In this document: positions 16,849 to 25,818 of the stretch, in pieces
How positions within the stretch are numbered: the first letter of the stretch is position 1
Layout: the number at the start of each line of letters is the position of its first letter
Source of the DNA: Eshraghiella sp964405265
GTDB lineage: Bacteria > Bacillota > Clostridia > Lachnospirales > Lachnospiraceae
NCBI GenBank assembly: GCA_964405265.1
Contig: CAYONC010000005.1
Span: 1 to 64,000, forward strand
Direction: 5' to 3'
DNA length: 64,000 nt
Notes under the pieces: generated by a model
The model's input: the letters and a program-made list of their open reading frames with translations, nothing else
What the model was told of the DNA's origin: nothing
Database searches by the model: none
Program-made: the position numbers and the translations under genes

Positions 16849-18120
16849 ATGAAATTCAAAAAAGTAGCAGCTTTATTATTAGCTGGAACGATGTGTGCAG
16901 CGGCTGTTGCAGGCTGTGCTAAGGAAGATAATTCTAAGGCAACAACACCTGCAACAACAACACCTGTCGCAAGTAATCCACAGGAGGTTAAGCTCACGGT
17001 ATGGTCACCTGCTGAAGATCAGAATGAGGATCAGGGAGCATGGCTTAAGGCAACATGTGAAGCATTTGCTGAAGCTCATCCTGAATACAAGATTACATTT
17101 GAATACGGAGTATGCGGCGAATCAGATGCAGCTACTAACGTAACTAAGGACCCTACGGCAGCAGCAGATGTTTTCATGTATGCTAATGACCAGATTAACA
17201 AGCTTCTTGATGCAGGCGCTCTTGCAAGACTTGGCGGAGAGACAGAAACTTACATTAAGAATACTAACTCAGAAGCAGTTGTTAACTCAGTAACAATTGA
17301 CGGAGCTATATATGGTATTCCTTATACAACCAATACATGGTTCATGTATTACAATACTGATGTATTTACTGAAGATGATATCAAGAATCTTGATACAATG
17401 CTTTCTAAGGCTAAGGTATCATTCCCGCTTACTAACTCATGGTATACACCTGCTTTCTATGTTGGTAACGGATGCACATATTTCGGAGATACAACAGATG
17501 AATCAAAGGGTGTTGATTACGAAGGAGATAAGGCAACTGCAGTAACCAACTACCTTGTAGATTTAGTAGCTAATGCTAATTATGTACTTGATGCAGACGG
17601 ATCAGGTATTGCCGGAATGAAGGACGGAACAATCAGCGCAATGTTCTCAGGTTCATGGGATTACGCAGAACTTAAGGAAAGTCTTGGAGATAAGCTTGGT
17701 ATAGCAGCACTTCCTACATATACGATTGATGGCAAGGAAGTTCAGATGTATGCATTCGCAGGAACCAAGGCAATCGGTGTTAACAAGAACTCTGCTAACC
17801 TTAAGGTTGCAACAGAACTTGCTCTTTTCCTTGCGAACAAGGATTCACAGCTTACACACTTCCAGACAAGAACTATCGTTCCATGTAACACGGAACTTCT
17901 TGCAACTACAGAGGTTAAGGCAAATGCGCTTTGCGTAGCACAGAATGCAACATATGATACAACATCATATCCACAGCCATTCGTAGCTGCAATGGCAGAC
18001 TGCTGGACACCAATGGAGAACATGGGTAAGTCAATCAATGCCGGAATTGTTACACATGACAATGCTGCAGCACAGACAGCTGACATGAATGAGGCATTCA
18101 ATAAGAATATTGAAAAATAA
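16849..18120 (+). CDS. Maltodextrin-type ABC transporter substrate-binding lipoprotein
   Basis: This 423-residue extracellular solute-binding protein (family 1) has a signal peptide ending in a VAGC lipobox (Cys about 23) and then a Thr-rich linker. The mature part resembles MalE-type binding proteins (KLTVWSPAEDQNEDQ; TNTWFMYYNTDVF; MFSGSWDYAELKE). Codons here use AAG and ACA more uniformly than in the neighbours, consistent with strong expression. With the two permeases and the amylase downstream, maltodextrin uptake is the best guess. No ATPase is in the locus, so a shared MsmK/MalK-type ATPase encoded elsewhere is expected. Confidence 0.88.
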   Translation: MKFKKVAALLLAGTMCAAAVAGCAKEDNSKATTPATTTPVASNPQEVKLTVWSPAEDQNEDQGAWLKATCEAFAEAHPEYKITFEYGVCGESDAATNVTKDPTAAADVFMYANDQINKLLDAGALARLGGETETYIKNTNSEAVVNSVTIDGAIYGIPYTTNTWFMYYNTDVFTEDDIKNLDTMLSKAKVSFPLTNSWYTPAFYVGNGCTYFGDTTDESKGVDYEGDKATAVTNYLVDLVANANYVLDADGSGIAGMKDGTISAMFSGSWDYAELKESLGDKLGIAALPTYTIDGKEVQMYAFAGTKAIGVNKNSANLKVATELALFLANKDSQLTHFQTRTIVPCNTELLATTEVKANALCVAQNATYDTTSYPQPFVAAMADCWTPMENMGKSINAGIVTHDNAAAQTADMNEAFNKNIEK

Positions 18121-18152
18121 TGCAGAGCTGTACAGCTAAATAGTTGATTTTT

Positions 18153-18191
18153 ATGCTTCGGGTACCGTATTGCTCGGTAACCGAAGCATTT
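18153..18191 (+). terminator. Intercistronic hairpin after the binding protein gene
   Basis: A stem of about 15 bp with one mismatch (18153-18167 with 18175-18189) is followed by a weak TTTATA. Such hairpins commonly attenuate transcription or protect the upstream mRNA, so that binding protein is made in excess over permease. Confidence 0.6.
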
Positions 18192-18213
18192 ATAAAAATA
18201 AGGAGGCTTGCAA

Positions 18214-19587
18214 ATGCTGGGCAACAGACCTAAAAAGTTTAAAAAGAAAAAAATGAAAGAGTTTTCCTCTACATATTCATTAAAGAATGCATTTGTAAAA
18301 GGCGACATTTTCACGAAGTTATCAGCTGTGGTTATGGGTCTCGGTAATATTGTTCGCGGACAGGTTATTAAGGGATTACTGTTTTTTGCCGTTGAGGCAG
18401 CATATATATTCTATATGATTAAGACCGGTATCGGATGTCTTGCCAATCTTAAGCTTGGCGGTGTTAATGCTGAAGAAATATGGGATGATGCACAGGGTAT
18501 ATATGTGTACACACATCAGGACAGAACGATATTGTTCCTGTTGTATGGTGTCGTTGTTATTTTAATTACGGTATTCTTTATTATTTTATGGGCTAATTCG
18601 GTTACAAGTGCATACAAAGCACAATGTATGAAGGAAGAAGGAAAGAGACCGGATGGTTTCAAAAAAGAATTCAAGTCACTTTTTGACAAGAATCTTCACA
18701 GATTCCTTTTGGCACTTCCTATATTGGGTGTAGTGGTATTTACAATATTACCGCTGATATTTATGATTTCAATGGCCTTTACTGATTATTCATATGAGAA
18801 TCCTCTCGTGTTTAACTGGAACGGGCTTAAGAATTTTGCAGAAACATTAAATTTGAAAGATTCAATCGGACAGGAATTCTGGCCGGTACTCGGTTGGACG
18901 TTATGCTGGGCTGTTGCCGCAACATTCTCCAACTATATACTCGGAACGATTCTTGCCATTATTATTAACAGAAAAGAAACAAGATTTAAGCCGATGTGGA
19001 GATTTAACTTCTTGCTTTCGGCTGCAATACCTCAGTTTGTATCATTACTTCTCATGAGAACGATGTTTAATGACAACGGTATCATCAATACAATGTTCGG
19101 TACTAACATATCATTCTGGAATTCGACCTTCTGGGCAAGATTCCTTGTAATAATGATAAATGTATGGATTGGTGTTCCGTTTACAATGCTGCAGGTTACG
19201 GGTGTTCTTCAGAACATTCCGTCAGAGCTTTATGAAGCTGCCAAGGTTGACGGTGCAGGACCGGTTAAGGTGTTCTTCAACATTACGCTGCCGTATCTCC
19301 TCTTCGTTACCAGCCCGTATCTTATTACCTCATTTACAGGTAATATTAATAACTTTAACGTTATATTCCTTCTTTCAGGCGGTAACCCACCACAGAATCT
19401 GGCTTCAACATCAGGAAAAACGGACCTTCTTGTTACGTGGCTGTATAAGCTGACAATAGGTACTGACAGACCAAGATATAATATTGCTGCCGTTATCGGT
19501 ATCCTTACATTCGTGGTGCTGGCAAGCGTGTCACTTATAACATACCACAGAACAGGATCATATAAGAACGAGGAGGGATTCCAATAA
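18214..19587 (+). CDS. Maltodextrin-type ABC transporter permease (MalF-like)
   Basis: This 457-residue polytopic membrane protein is one half of the sugar channel. It has an unusually basic N-terminus (KKFKKKKMK), an extra N-terminal membrane segment near 53-70, another near 110-130, and then the standard permease core. The cytoplasmic EAA loop reads EAAKVDGAGPVKVFF, the contact for the ATPase. ATG 18214 lies seven bases after AAGGAGG; an in-frame TTG at 18208 is less likely. The stop codon overlaps the next start (TAATG). Confidence 0.9.
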   Translation: MLGNRPKKFKKKKMKEFSSTYSLKNAFVKGDIFTKLSAVVMGLGNIVRGQVIKGLLFFAVEAAYIFYMIKTGIGCLANLKLGGVNAEEIWDDAQGIYVYTHQDRTILFLLYGVVVILITVFFIILWANSVTSAYKAQCMKEEGKRPDGFKKEFKSLFDKNLHRFLLALPILGVVVFTILPLIFMISMAFTDYSYENPLVFNWNGLKNFAETLNLKDSIGQEFWPVLGWTLCWAVAATFSNYILGTILAIIINRKETRFKPMWRFNFLLSAAIPQFVSLLLMRTMFNDNGIINTMFGTNISFWNSTFWARFLVIMINVWIGVPFTMLQVTGVLQNIPSELYEAAKVDGAGPVKVFFNITLPYLLFVTSPYLITSFTGNINNFNVIFLLSGGNPPQNLASTSGKTDLLVTWLYKLTIGTDRPRYNIAAVIGILTFVVLASVSLITYHRTGSYKNEEGFQ

Positions 19588-20456
19588 TGAATAAACTGAC
19601 ATCATCAGCAAAAGTTAGAAAAGGCGTCGCAAACGTTTTCGTTCATGCTCTGCTTACGGTGTTATCCGTAATATGGCTTTTCCCGATTGTATGGATTATT
19701 GTAATTTCATTTAAGAAGGAAAAGGGATTGTATATGTCAACCTTATTCCCTAAGGAATATACCCTTGACAATTATAAGAAACTTTTTACTGACAGAAATA
19801 TTTTTGACTTCCCTCAGATGTTTCTTAATACATTGATTATAGCAATATTTGTATGTATTATTTCTACATTCTTTGTACTTGCGGTATCTTACTGTATGTC
19901 AAGAATGAGATTCAGAATGAGAAAGCCGTTCATGAATGTGGCACTTATTTTGGGAATGTTCCCGGGATTCATGTCTATGATTGCGACATACTACATTCTG
20001 AAAGCTCTCAATCTTACCGAAGGAAACATGATAAGGGTATCACTGATACTTGTATATTCAGGTGGTGCAGGTTTAGGATTTTATATCGCCAAAGGTTTCT
20101 TCGACACAATACCTAAGAGTGTGGATGAAGCTGCATATATTGACGGTGCCAGCCGCTGGCAGGTATTTACAAGAATAACAATACCTCTCAGCAAACCTAT
20201 TATCGTGTATACGGTATTGAACTCATTCATGGGACCTTGGCTTGACTTTATCTTTGCAAAGGTTATCTGTGGAGTTAACAAGGATTATTATACGGTTGCA
20301 ATCGGATTGTGGAACATGCTTGAAAAGGAATATATTACCAACTGGTTTAACTGTTTCACTGCCGGAGCGGTATGTATTTCAATTCCGATAGCAATATTAT
20401 TCTTAGTAATGCAGAAATTCTATCAGGAAGGTGTATCAGGAGCTGTTAAGGGCTGA
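19587..20456 (+). CDS. Maltodextrin-type ABC transporter permease (MalG-like)
   Basis: This 289-residue permease has six predicted membrane segments and partners the preceding MalF-like protein. The EAA loop reads DEAAYIDGASRWQVF. Translation is coupled to the upstream gene through TAATG, with GAGGAGGG upstream. It belongs to the carbohydrate uptake 1 (CUT1) class by order and motifs. Confidence 0.92.
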   Translation: MNKLTSSAKVRKGVANVFVHALLTVLSVIWLFPIVWIIVISFKKEKGLYMSTLFPKEYTLDNYKKLFTDRNIFDFPQMFLNTLIIAIFVCIISTFFVLAVSYCMSRMRFRMRKPFMNVALILGMFPGFMSMIATYYILKALNLTEGNMIRVSLILVYSGGAGLGFYIAKGFFDTIPKSVDEAAYIDGASRWQVFTRITIPLSKPIIVYTVLNSFMGPWLDFIFAKVICGVNKDYYTVAIGLWNMLEKEYITNWFNCFTAGAVCISIPIAILFLVMQKFYQEGVSGAVKG

Positions 20457-20487
20457 TGCAGCTGCATTATGTGACAATCAAATTAGT

Positions 20488-20524
20488 ACACCCGGCATGA
20501 CGGATTAACCGCTGTGCCGGGTGT
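20488..20524 (+). terminator. Intercistronic hairpin before the amylase gene
   Basis: A perfect 10-bp stem, ACACCCGGCA (20488-20497) with TGCCGGGTGT (20515-20524), lies between malG and the amylase. It is followed by ATGTTTC rather than a full U-tract. It may partly terminate transcription or mark a processing site within one long transcript. Confidence 0.55.
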
Positions 20525-20557
20525 ATGTTTCATAAACAACTAAACGGAGAATTATTT

Positions 20558-22204
20558 ATGAAGAAAATGAAGAGATTATTATCGCTGCTTTTTGCAATAA
20601 TCCTTTCACTTGGTATTTTTACGGGATGCGGTAACGGCGGAAGCGGCAATGACGAAACAACACCGGACAATACGAAGCCGGCTGAATTAGTGGCGGTTGA
20701 CATGGATGACAAGTATGGCGCCTGTTATCAGGTATTCCTGTATTCATTCTGTGACAGTAACGGTGACGGAATAGGTGATATCAACGGACTTATATCAAAA
20801 CTTGATTATATCAAGGATCTTGGCTTTGACAGCATATGGCTTCTGCCCTTCCATCAGTCATCAACATATCACAAATATGATGTAATTGATTATTATTCGA
20901 TTGACAAAGATTATGGAACCATGGAGGATTTTGACAATCTCATGGCAGCATGCAAGGAAAAAGGCCTTGATGTATACATGGATTTTGTAATCAACCATTC
21001 GTCAGCAAAATGTACATGGTTTACGGAAGCTAAGAAATACATTCAGAGTCTCGGAGAAAATGATGAACCGGATGTTAACGAATGTAAATATGTAGAATAT
21101 TATAATTTCTATAAAGCTGATAAGAGACCGAGCGGATGCAACAGGGTACCGAATACCGCCAACTGGTATTATGAATGCGTATTCTGGGATCAGATGCCGG
21201 ATCTGAATCTTAATTCAGAAGCTGTAAGACAGGAAATCGAAGAAATTGCAAAATTCTGGATTGACAAAGGAATCAGGGGCTTCAGACTTGATGCGGCACT
21301 TCATTATTTTGAAGGAGACATTAAGGGCAGTACGGATGCATTGAAATGGTTCTGCGATTATGTATATTCTGTGGACCCTACACTTTACATAGTTGCCGAA
21401 GTGTGGTCTGACATGTCTACAATAGAAGACTTTTACGAGAGCGGAATTGACAGCATCTTTAATTTCCCGAATGCAACCGGAGAAGGACTTTTTGTCAAGA
21501 CGGTTAACCGTTCGGGTGATGGAAGCTCCGGAGCATCACTTGCTGCATCAATTGTAAAACAGTATACGAATTTCAAAACAATCAATGACAAGATAATCGA
21601 CGGAGTGTTCCTTGCAAATCACGATACGGGAAGAGCAGCAGGATTTCTGCATTATAACAAGATGAACGTCAAGTTCGGTGCGGCATTACAGCTGTTTACG
21701 CCGGGTAAGGCATTTGTATATTATGGAGACGAGCTTGGAATGACCGGATCGGGTGACAAGGATGAGGACAAGAGAGCTCCTATGTACTGGACGGACGGGG
21801 ATTCGGAAGAGATGACGGACGGACCTAAGGGAATGAATGTGCAGGAACACAGATTCGGAGCCTATGATGTCCAGAAAGATGACCCGGATTCAATTTACAA
21901 TTATTACAAAAAAGCACTTCTGATAAGAAATGCCTTCCCTTCCATTGCAAGAGGCATTCCTGCCGTAATGGAAGATGTTGCTGCTGAAAACGGCAATGTG
22001 TATGCAACTTCAAGAACATATAACGATGAAACGGTATATGTATTAATGAATGCGGACAATGCATATCCTGCAACCGTTACTGTTTCTAAGGAAAAGTACG
22101 GATATTCGGGAATCGCCGCAACACTTAACGTAGGAACGGAGGATGCCGTTCTTTCAGGAGAACAGCTGACCATTCCTGCATTCGGATGCGTAATATTAAA
22201 ATAA
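20558..22204 (+). CDS. Alpha-amylase family lipoprotein (GH13)
   Basis: This 548-residue glycoside hydrolase would cleave starch or maltooligosaccharides at the cell surface. The signal peptide ends in a TGC lipobox (LGIFTGCG). The four GH13 regions are visible: DFVINHSS (about 143), GFRLDAA with the nucleophile Asp (about 245), VAEVW with the acid Glu (about 280) and LANHDTGR (about 353). A beta-sandwich domain closes the protein. ATG 20558 is used because GGAGA lies seven bases upstream; an in-frame ATG at 20525 lies right beside the hairpin and would precede the signal peptide. Exo-, neopullulanase- or oligosaccharide-type specificity cannot be settled from sequence. Confidence 0.92.
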   Translation: MKKMKRLLSLLFAIILSLGIFTGCGNGGSGNDETTPDNTKPAELVAVDMDDKYGACYQVFLYSFCDSNGDGIGDINGLISKLDYIKDLGFDSIWLLPFHQSSTYHKYDVIDYYSIDKDYGTMEDFDNLMAACKEKGLDVYMDFVINHSSAKCTWFTEAKKYIQSLGENDEPDVNECKYVEYYNFYKADKRPSGCNRVPNTANWYYECVFWDQMPDLNLNSEAVRQEIEEIAKFWIDKGIRGFRLDAALHYFEGDIKGSTDALKWFCDYVYSVDPTLYIVAEVWSDMSTIEDFYESGIDSIFNFPNATGEGLFVKTVNRSGDGSSGASLAASIVKQYTNFKTINDKIIDGVFLANHDTGRAAGFLHYNKMNVKFGAALQLFTPGKAFVYYGDELGMTGSGDKDEDKRAPMYWTDGDSEEMTDGPKGMNVQEHRFGAYDVQKDDPDSIYNYYKKALLIRNAFPSIARGIPAVMEDVAAENGNVYATSRTYNDETVYVLMNADNAYPATVTVSKEKYGYSGIAATLNVGTEDAVLSGEQLTIPAFGCVILK

Positions 22205-22226
22205 CCTGATATAAGGATTATAATGA

Positions 22227-22260
22227 AATCCCCTGCATAAATTTATCTGTGCAGGGGATT
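22227..22260 (+). terminator. Terminator after the amylase gene
   Basis: An 11-bp perfect stem (22227-22237 with 22250-22260) follows the amylase stop. The downstream tract (AATTAATT) is only moderately U-rich, so efficiency is uncertain. Confidence 0.6.
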
Positions 22261-22266
22261 AATTAA

Positions 22267-22295
22267 TTGACATCAGAGAGCGTGCGTGTTATTAT
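22267..22295 (+). promoter_or_regulatory. Sigma-A promoter of coaD-thl-crt-hbd-bcd-etfBA
   Basis: TTGACA (22267-22272) and TATTAT (22290-22295) are separated by 17 bases. This is the only consensus-quality promoter seen upstream of the butyrate operon. It places the transcription start near 22302, about 70 bases before coaD. Confidence 0.75.
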
Positions 22296-22334
22296 GTTTT
22301 GGTAGATGAAATTAACCTCTATAAGTTTACGGAC

Positions 22335-22358
22335 ACATTGTTACTTTTTTAACAATGT
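22335..22358 (+). promoter_or_regulatory. Rex operator upstream of the butyrate operon
   Basis: The 18-base core TTGTTAC-TTTT-TTAACAA (22338-22355) differs by one base from the clostridial Rex consensus TTGTTAA-N4-TTAACAA. It extends to a 9-bp inverted repeat (22335-22343 with 22350-22358). It lies between the promoter and the coaD ribosome binding site, where a bound repressor would block elongation. Rex is a NADH-sensing repressor known to control crt-bcd-etf operons in clostridia. Its gene is not in this window. Confidence 0.75.
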
Positions 22359-22372
22359 TATAAGGAGAACTA

Positions 22373-22849
22373 ATGAAAGCAGTATATCCCGGAAGCTTTG
22401 ATCCGGTAACCTACGGACATCTTGATATTATAACGAGAGTGTCAGCAATAGTCGATGAACTGGTGGTAGGCATACTTATTAACAATAAGAAAAAGCCTAT
22501 GTTTACCATGGAAGAACGGCTTGAGATGTTGAGTGAATCCGTTAAGGACCTTTCTAATGTCACGGTCCGTACATTTGAAGGCATGACAATTGATTTTGCA
22601 AGGCAGAGCGGTGCCAAGGTGATTATACGAGGACTCAGGGTTATTTCCGATTATGAAACGGAAATGCAGATTGCACAGACTAACCGCAGTATTGCACCTG
22701 AAATAGAGACTCTTTTTTTATCGACGGGTCTTGAATATTCTTTTTTGAGTTCTACCATTGCCAAGGAAGTTGCATTTTATGATGCAGGTGTGGAGAAGCT
22801 GGTTCCGCCGGTAGTTGTCAGAAAATTCAGAGAAAAATACAATAATTAA
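22373..22849 (+). CDS. coaD: Phosphopantetheine adenylyltransferase
   Basis: This enzyme transfers AMP from ATP to 4'-phosphopantetheine, the penultimate step of coenzyme A synthesis. It has 158 residues, the normal bacterial CoaD length. The nucleotidyltransferase motif is PGSFDPVTYGHLDI (TxGH at about 15-18), and the second signature region ends in EYSFLSSTIAKEVA. It follows AAGGAG. It is 23 bases from thl and shares the Rex-type leader, so CoA supply appears tied to the CoA-dependent butyrate pathway. Confidence 0.96.
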   Translation: MKAVYPGSFDPVTYGHLDIITRVSAIVDELVVGILINNKKKPMFTMEERLEMLSESVKDLSNVTVRTFEGMTIDFARQSGAKVIIRGLRVISDYETEMQIAQTNRSIAPEIETLFLSTGLEYSFLSSTIAKEVAFYDAGVEKLVPPVVVRKFREKYNN

Positions 22850-22872
22850 TTTTTTTAAGGAGGATTTTTTTA

Positions 22873-24051
22873 ATGGCTAAGAAAATCGTTTTAGCAGGCG
22901 CCTGTCGTACTGCAATCGGAACAATGGGAGGAGCATTAAGTACCGTTCCTGCTGTTGACTTAGGAGCAATAGTAATTAAGGAAGCACTTAACAGAGCGGG
23001 TGTACCGGCTGATAAGGTTGACCATGTATATATGGGATGCGTTATTCAGGCAGGACTCGGACAGAATGTTGCACGTCAGGCCACGATTAAGGCAGGACTT
23101 CCGATTGAGACAACGGCAGTAACCGTTAATGTTGTATGCGGTTCAGGTCTTAACTGTGTCAATATGGCAGCACAGATGATAGAAGCAGGTGATGCAGATA
23201 TTGTTGTTGCCGGCGGAATGGAGAGTATGTCAAGAGCACCTTATGCACTTCCTAATGCGAGATTCGGTTACAGAATGAACAACGGAACTCTTGTTGATAC
23301 AATGGTTAATGATGCACTTTGGGATGCATTCAATAACTATCATATGATTAAGACCGCAGATAATATCTGCGAACAGTGGGGACTTACAAGGGAAGAACTT
23401 GATGAGTTTGCGGTTAACAGTCAGGCTAAGGCTGCCAAGGCTCAGGAATCGGGAAGATTTAAGGATGAAATAGTTCCGGTTGAAGTTAAGGTTAAAAAGA
23501 ATACGGTTATTGTTGATACTGATGAAGGACCTCGTCCGGGAACAACAATGGAAGGACTTGCCAAGCTCCGTGCAATTAATCCTGACGGATTTGTTACTGC
23601 AGGAAACGCATCGGGTATTAATGACGGTGCAGCGGCAGTTGTTGTAATGTCAGAGGAAAAGGCTAAGGAACTTGGTATAACACCTATGGCAACATGGGTA
23701 GCAGGAGCACTTGGCGGAGTTGACCCTTCAATCATGGGAATAGGACCTGTTGCATCAACTAAGAAAGTTCTTGCCAAGACCGGTATGTCGATAGATGATT
23801 TTGATCTTATTGAGGCCAATGAAGCATTTGCAGCACAGTCAATTGCAGTAGGCAGGGAGCTTGGATTTGATACCGATAAGCTCAATGTTAACGGAGGTGC
23901 AATCGCACTCGGTCATCCGGTAGGAGCATCAGGATGCCGTATACTTGTTACGCTGCTTCATGAGATGCAGAAGAGAGATGCCAAGAAGGGTCTTGCAACA
24001 CTCTGTATCGGCGGCGGCATGGGCTGCTCAACTGTTGTTGAACGCGATTAA
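22873..24051 (+). CDS. thlA: Acetyl-CoA acetyltransferase (thiolase)
   Basis: This enzyme condenses two acetyl-CoA into acetoacetyl-CoA, the entry step of butyrate synthesis. It has 392 residues, typical of the biosynthetic thiolase tetramer. The nucleophilic Cys is in NVVCGSGLN (about 89), the His in ALGHPVGASG (about 349) and the second Cys in GGGMGCSTV (about 380). AAGGAGGA lies eight bases before the ATG. It is the first pathway gene of the operon. Confidence 0.96.
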   Translation: MAKKIVLAGACRTAIGTMGGALSTVPAVDLGAIVIKEALNRAGVPADKVDHVYMGCVIQAGLGQNVARQATIKAGLPIETTAVTVNVVCGSGLNCVNMAAQMIEAGDADIVVAGGMESMSRAPYALPNARFGYRMNNGTLVDTMVNDALWDAFNNYHMIKTADNICEQWGLTREELDEFAVNSQAKAAKAQESGRFKDEIVPVEVKVKKNTVIVDTDEGPRPGTTMEGLAKLRAINPDGFVTAGNASGINDGAAAVVVMSEEKAKELGITPMATWVAGALGGVDPSIMGIGPVASTKKVLAKTGMSIDDFDLIEANEAFAAQSIAVGRELGFDTDKLNVNGGAIALGHPVGASGCRILVTLLHEMQKRDAKKGLATLCIGGGMGCSTVVERD

Positions 24052-24062
24052 TCATAATACAT

Positions 24063-24092
24063 ATAACTGTCATTCGTAAGAGTGGCAGTTAT
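24063..24092 (+). terminator. Weak intercistronic hairpin between thl and crt
   Basis: A 10-bp stem with one G-U pair (24063-24072 with 24083-24092) is followed by TGTTGTG. It is probably a processing or partial attenuation site, since the operon clearly continues. Confidence 0.4.
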
Positions 24093-24127
24093 TGTTGTGT
24101 AAATATTATCCGGAAGGAGAGAACATA

Positions 24128-24919
24128 ATGGAATTCGTTACATACGAAACAGAGGGCTATGTCGGAATAATAACGATTAACAGACCCAAAGCACTTAATG
24201 CACTTAACAGTCAGGTTCTTGATGAACTTGATGCAACATTCAGGGCAGTGAATACAGATGAAATCAGGTGTCTTATACTGACCGGAGCAGGTGAAAAATC
24301 TTTTGTTGCGGGTGCAGATATCGGAGAGATGAGTACGCTGACTAAGGCAGAGGGAGAAGCATTCGGCAAAAAGGGTAATGATGTATTCAGAATGATAGAA
24401 ACATTCCCGATTCCGGTAATTGCAGCCATTAACGGATTTGCACTTGGCGGCGGATGTGAAATATCAATGAGCTGTGATATCAGAATATGTTCTGATAATG
24501 CAGTTTTCGGACAGCCTGAAGCAGGGCTCGGAATAACGCCGGGATTTGGCGGAACACAGAGACTTGCAAGGATTATCAGTGTCGGTAAGGCCAAGGAAAT
24601 GATTTACGGCGGACGCAATATCAAAGCTGACGAGGCATACAGAATAGGACTTGTCAATAACGTATATACACTTGAGGAACTTATGCCGGCAGCGAAGAAG
24701 CTTGCACAGACAATAGCCGCTAATGCACCTATTGCCGTGCGCAACTGCAAGAAGGCAATCAATGAAGGACTTCAGACTGATATGGATAAAGCAATCGTCA
24801 TAGAAGAGAGGTTATTCGGAGACTGTTTTGAAACAGAAGACCAGAGAGCAGGAATGGGCAATTTCCTTGAAAAAGACAAGGAGAAAAAGCTTAAGACGGT
24901 TCCTTTCAAAAACTGCTGA
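24128..24919 (+). CDS. crt: 3-hydroxybutyryl-CoA dehydratase (crotonase)
   Basis: This enzyme dehydrates 3-hydroxybutyryl-CoA to crotonyl-CoA. It is a 263-residue enoyl-CoA hydratase/isomerase family member. The oxyanion hole segments are AGADIGEMS and GFALGGGCEIS, and both catalytic Glu are present (GGCEIS and GQPEAGLGITPGFGGTQR). ATG 24128 is chosen because GGAAGGAGAG lies just upstream; the open frame extends back to 24092 without a good start. Third in the operon order coaD-thl-crt-hbd-bcd-etfBA. Confidence 0.96.
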   Translation: MEFVTYETEGYVGIITINRPKALNALNSQVLDELDATFRAVNTDEIRCLILTGAGEKSFVAGADIGEMSTLTKAEGEAFGKKGNDVFRMIETFPIPVIAAINGFALGGGCEISMSCDIRICSDNAVFGQPEAGLGITPGFGGTQRLARIISVGKAKEMIYGGRNIKADEAYRIGLVNNVYTLEELMPAAKKLAQTIAANAPIAVRNCKKAINEGLQTDMDKAIVIEERLFGDCFETEDQRAGMGNFLEKDKEKKLKTVPFKNC

Positions 24920-24951
24920 TAATTAAAAATAATATATATAGGAGGACTGAC

Positions 24952-25791
24952 ATGAAGGTTGGTATTATCGGTGCCGGAACAATGGGTTCCGGAATTGCAC
25001 AGGCATTTGCCATGACAGACGGATATGAAGTTTGTCTCTGTGACATCAAGGAAGAGTATGCTGAAGGCGGAAAGGCTAAGATTCAGAAGAATATGAATTT
25101 CCTTGTAGGCAAGGAGAAGATTTCTCAGGAAAAAGCAGATGAAATCATGGGAAAAATTACTACGGGTCTTAACGGAATCTGTACGGATTGTGATTTAATC
25201 GTTGAAGTTGCACTTGAAAATCTTGAAATCAAAAAGAACATATTCAAAGAATTAATGGGTATTGTTAAGAAAGACTGTATGTTTGCATCCAATACATCAT
25301 CTCTTTCAATTACGAAGATTGGAGAGGGACTTGACCGTCCTATGATAGGAATGCATTTCTTCAATCCTGCTGACAGAATGAAGCTTGTTGAAGTAATCAA
25401 GGGTGAGAATACTCCTGATGAAATGGTAGAGAAGGTTAAGGCAATCGCTGTTGAAATCGGCAAGACACCTGTTGAAGTTAAAGAAGCTCCGGGCTTTGTT
25501 GTTAACAGAATTCTTATTCCTATGATTAATGAGGCTGTTAACGTGCTTGACGCAGGTACGGCATCAGCGGAGGATATTGATGTAGCAATGCAGTTGGGTG
25601 CATCTCATCCTATGGGACCTCTTCATCTTGGAGATTTAATCGGACTTGATATATGTCTTGCAATTATGGAAGTGCTTTACAATGAAACAAAGGATGCCAA
25701 GTATGCACCGGCTCCGCTTCTCAAGAAGATGGTAGAGGAAAAGAAGCTTGGCAAGAAGACAGGTATAGGTTTCTTTGATTACAGCAAATAA
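24952..25791 (+). CDS. hbd: 3-hydroxybutyryl-CoA dehydrogenase
   Basis: This enzyme reduces acetoacetyl-CoA to 3-hydroxybutyryl-CoA with NAD(P)H. It has 279 residues. The Rossmann motif GAGTMGSGIAQAFA begins at residue 7. The family signature HFFNPADRMKLVEV carries the catalytic His (about 137). The helical C-terminal domain is complete and ends in KTGIGFFDYS. AGGAGGA precedes the start. It is co-transcribed between crt and bcd. Confidence 0.96.
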   Translation: MKVGIIGAGTMGSGIAQAFAMTDGYEVCLCDIKEEYAEGGKAKIQKNMNFLVGKEKISQEKADEIMGKITTGLNGICTDCDLIVEVALENLEIKKNIFKELMGIVKKDCMFASNTSSLSITKIGEGLDRPMIGMHFFNPADRMKLVEVIKGENTPDEMVEKVKAIAVEIGKTPVEVKEAPGFVVNRILIPMINEAVNVLDAGTASAEDIDVAMQLGASHPMGPLHLGDLIGLDICLAIMEVLYNETKDAKYAPAPLLKKMVEEKKLGKKTGIGFFDYSK

Positions 25792-25818
25792 ATATAAATT
25801 AATGGAGGAAGTTTAATC

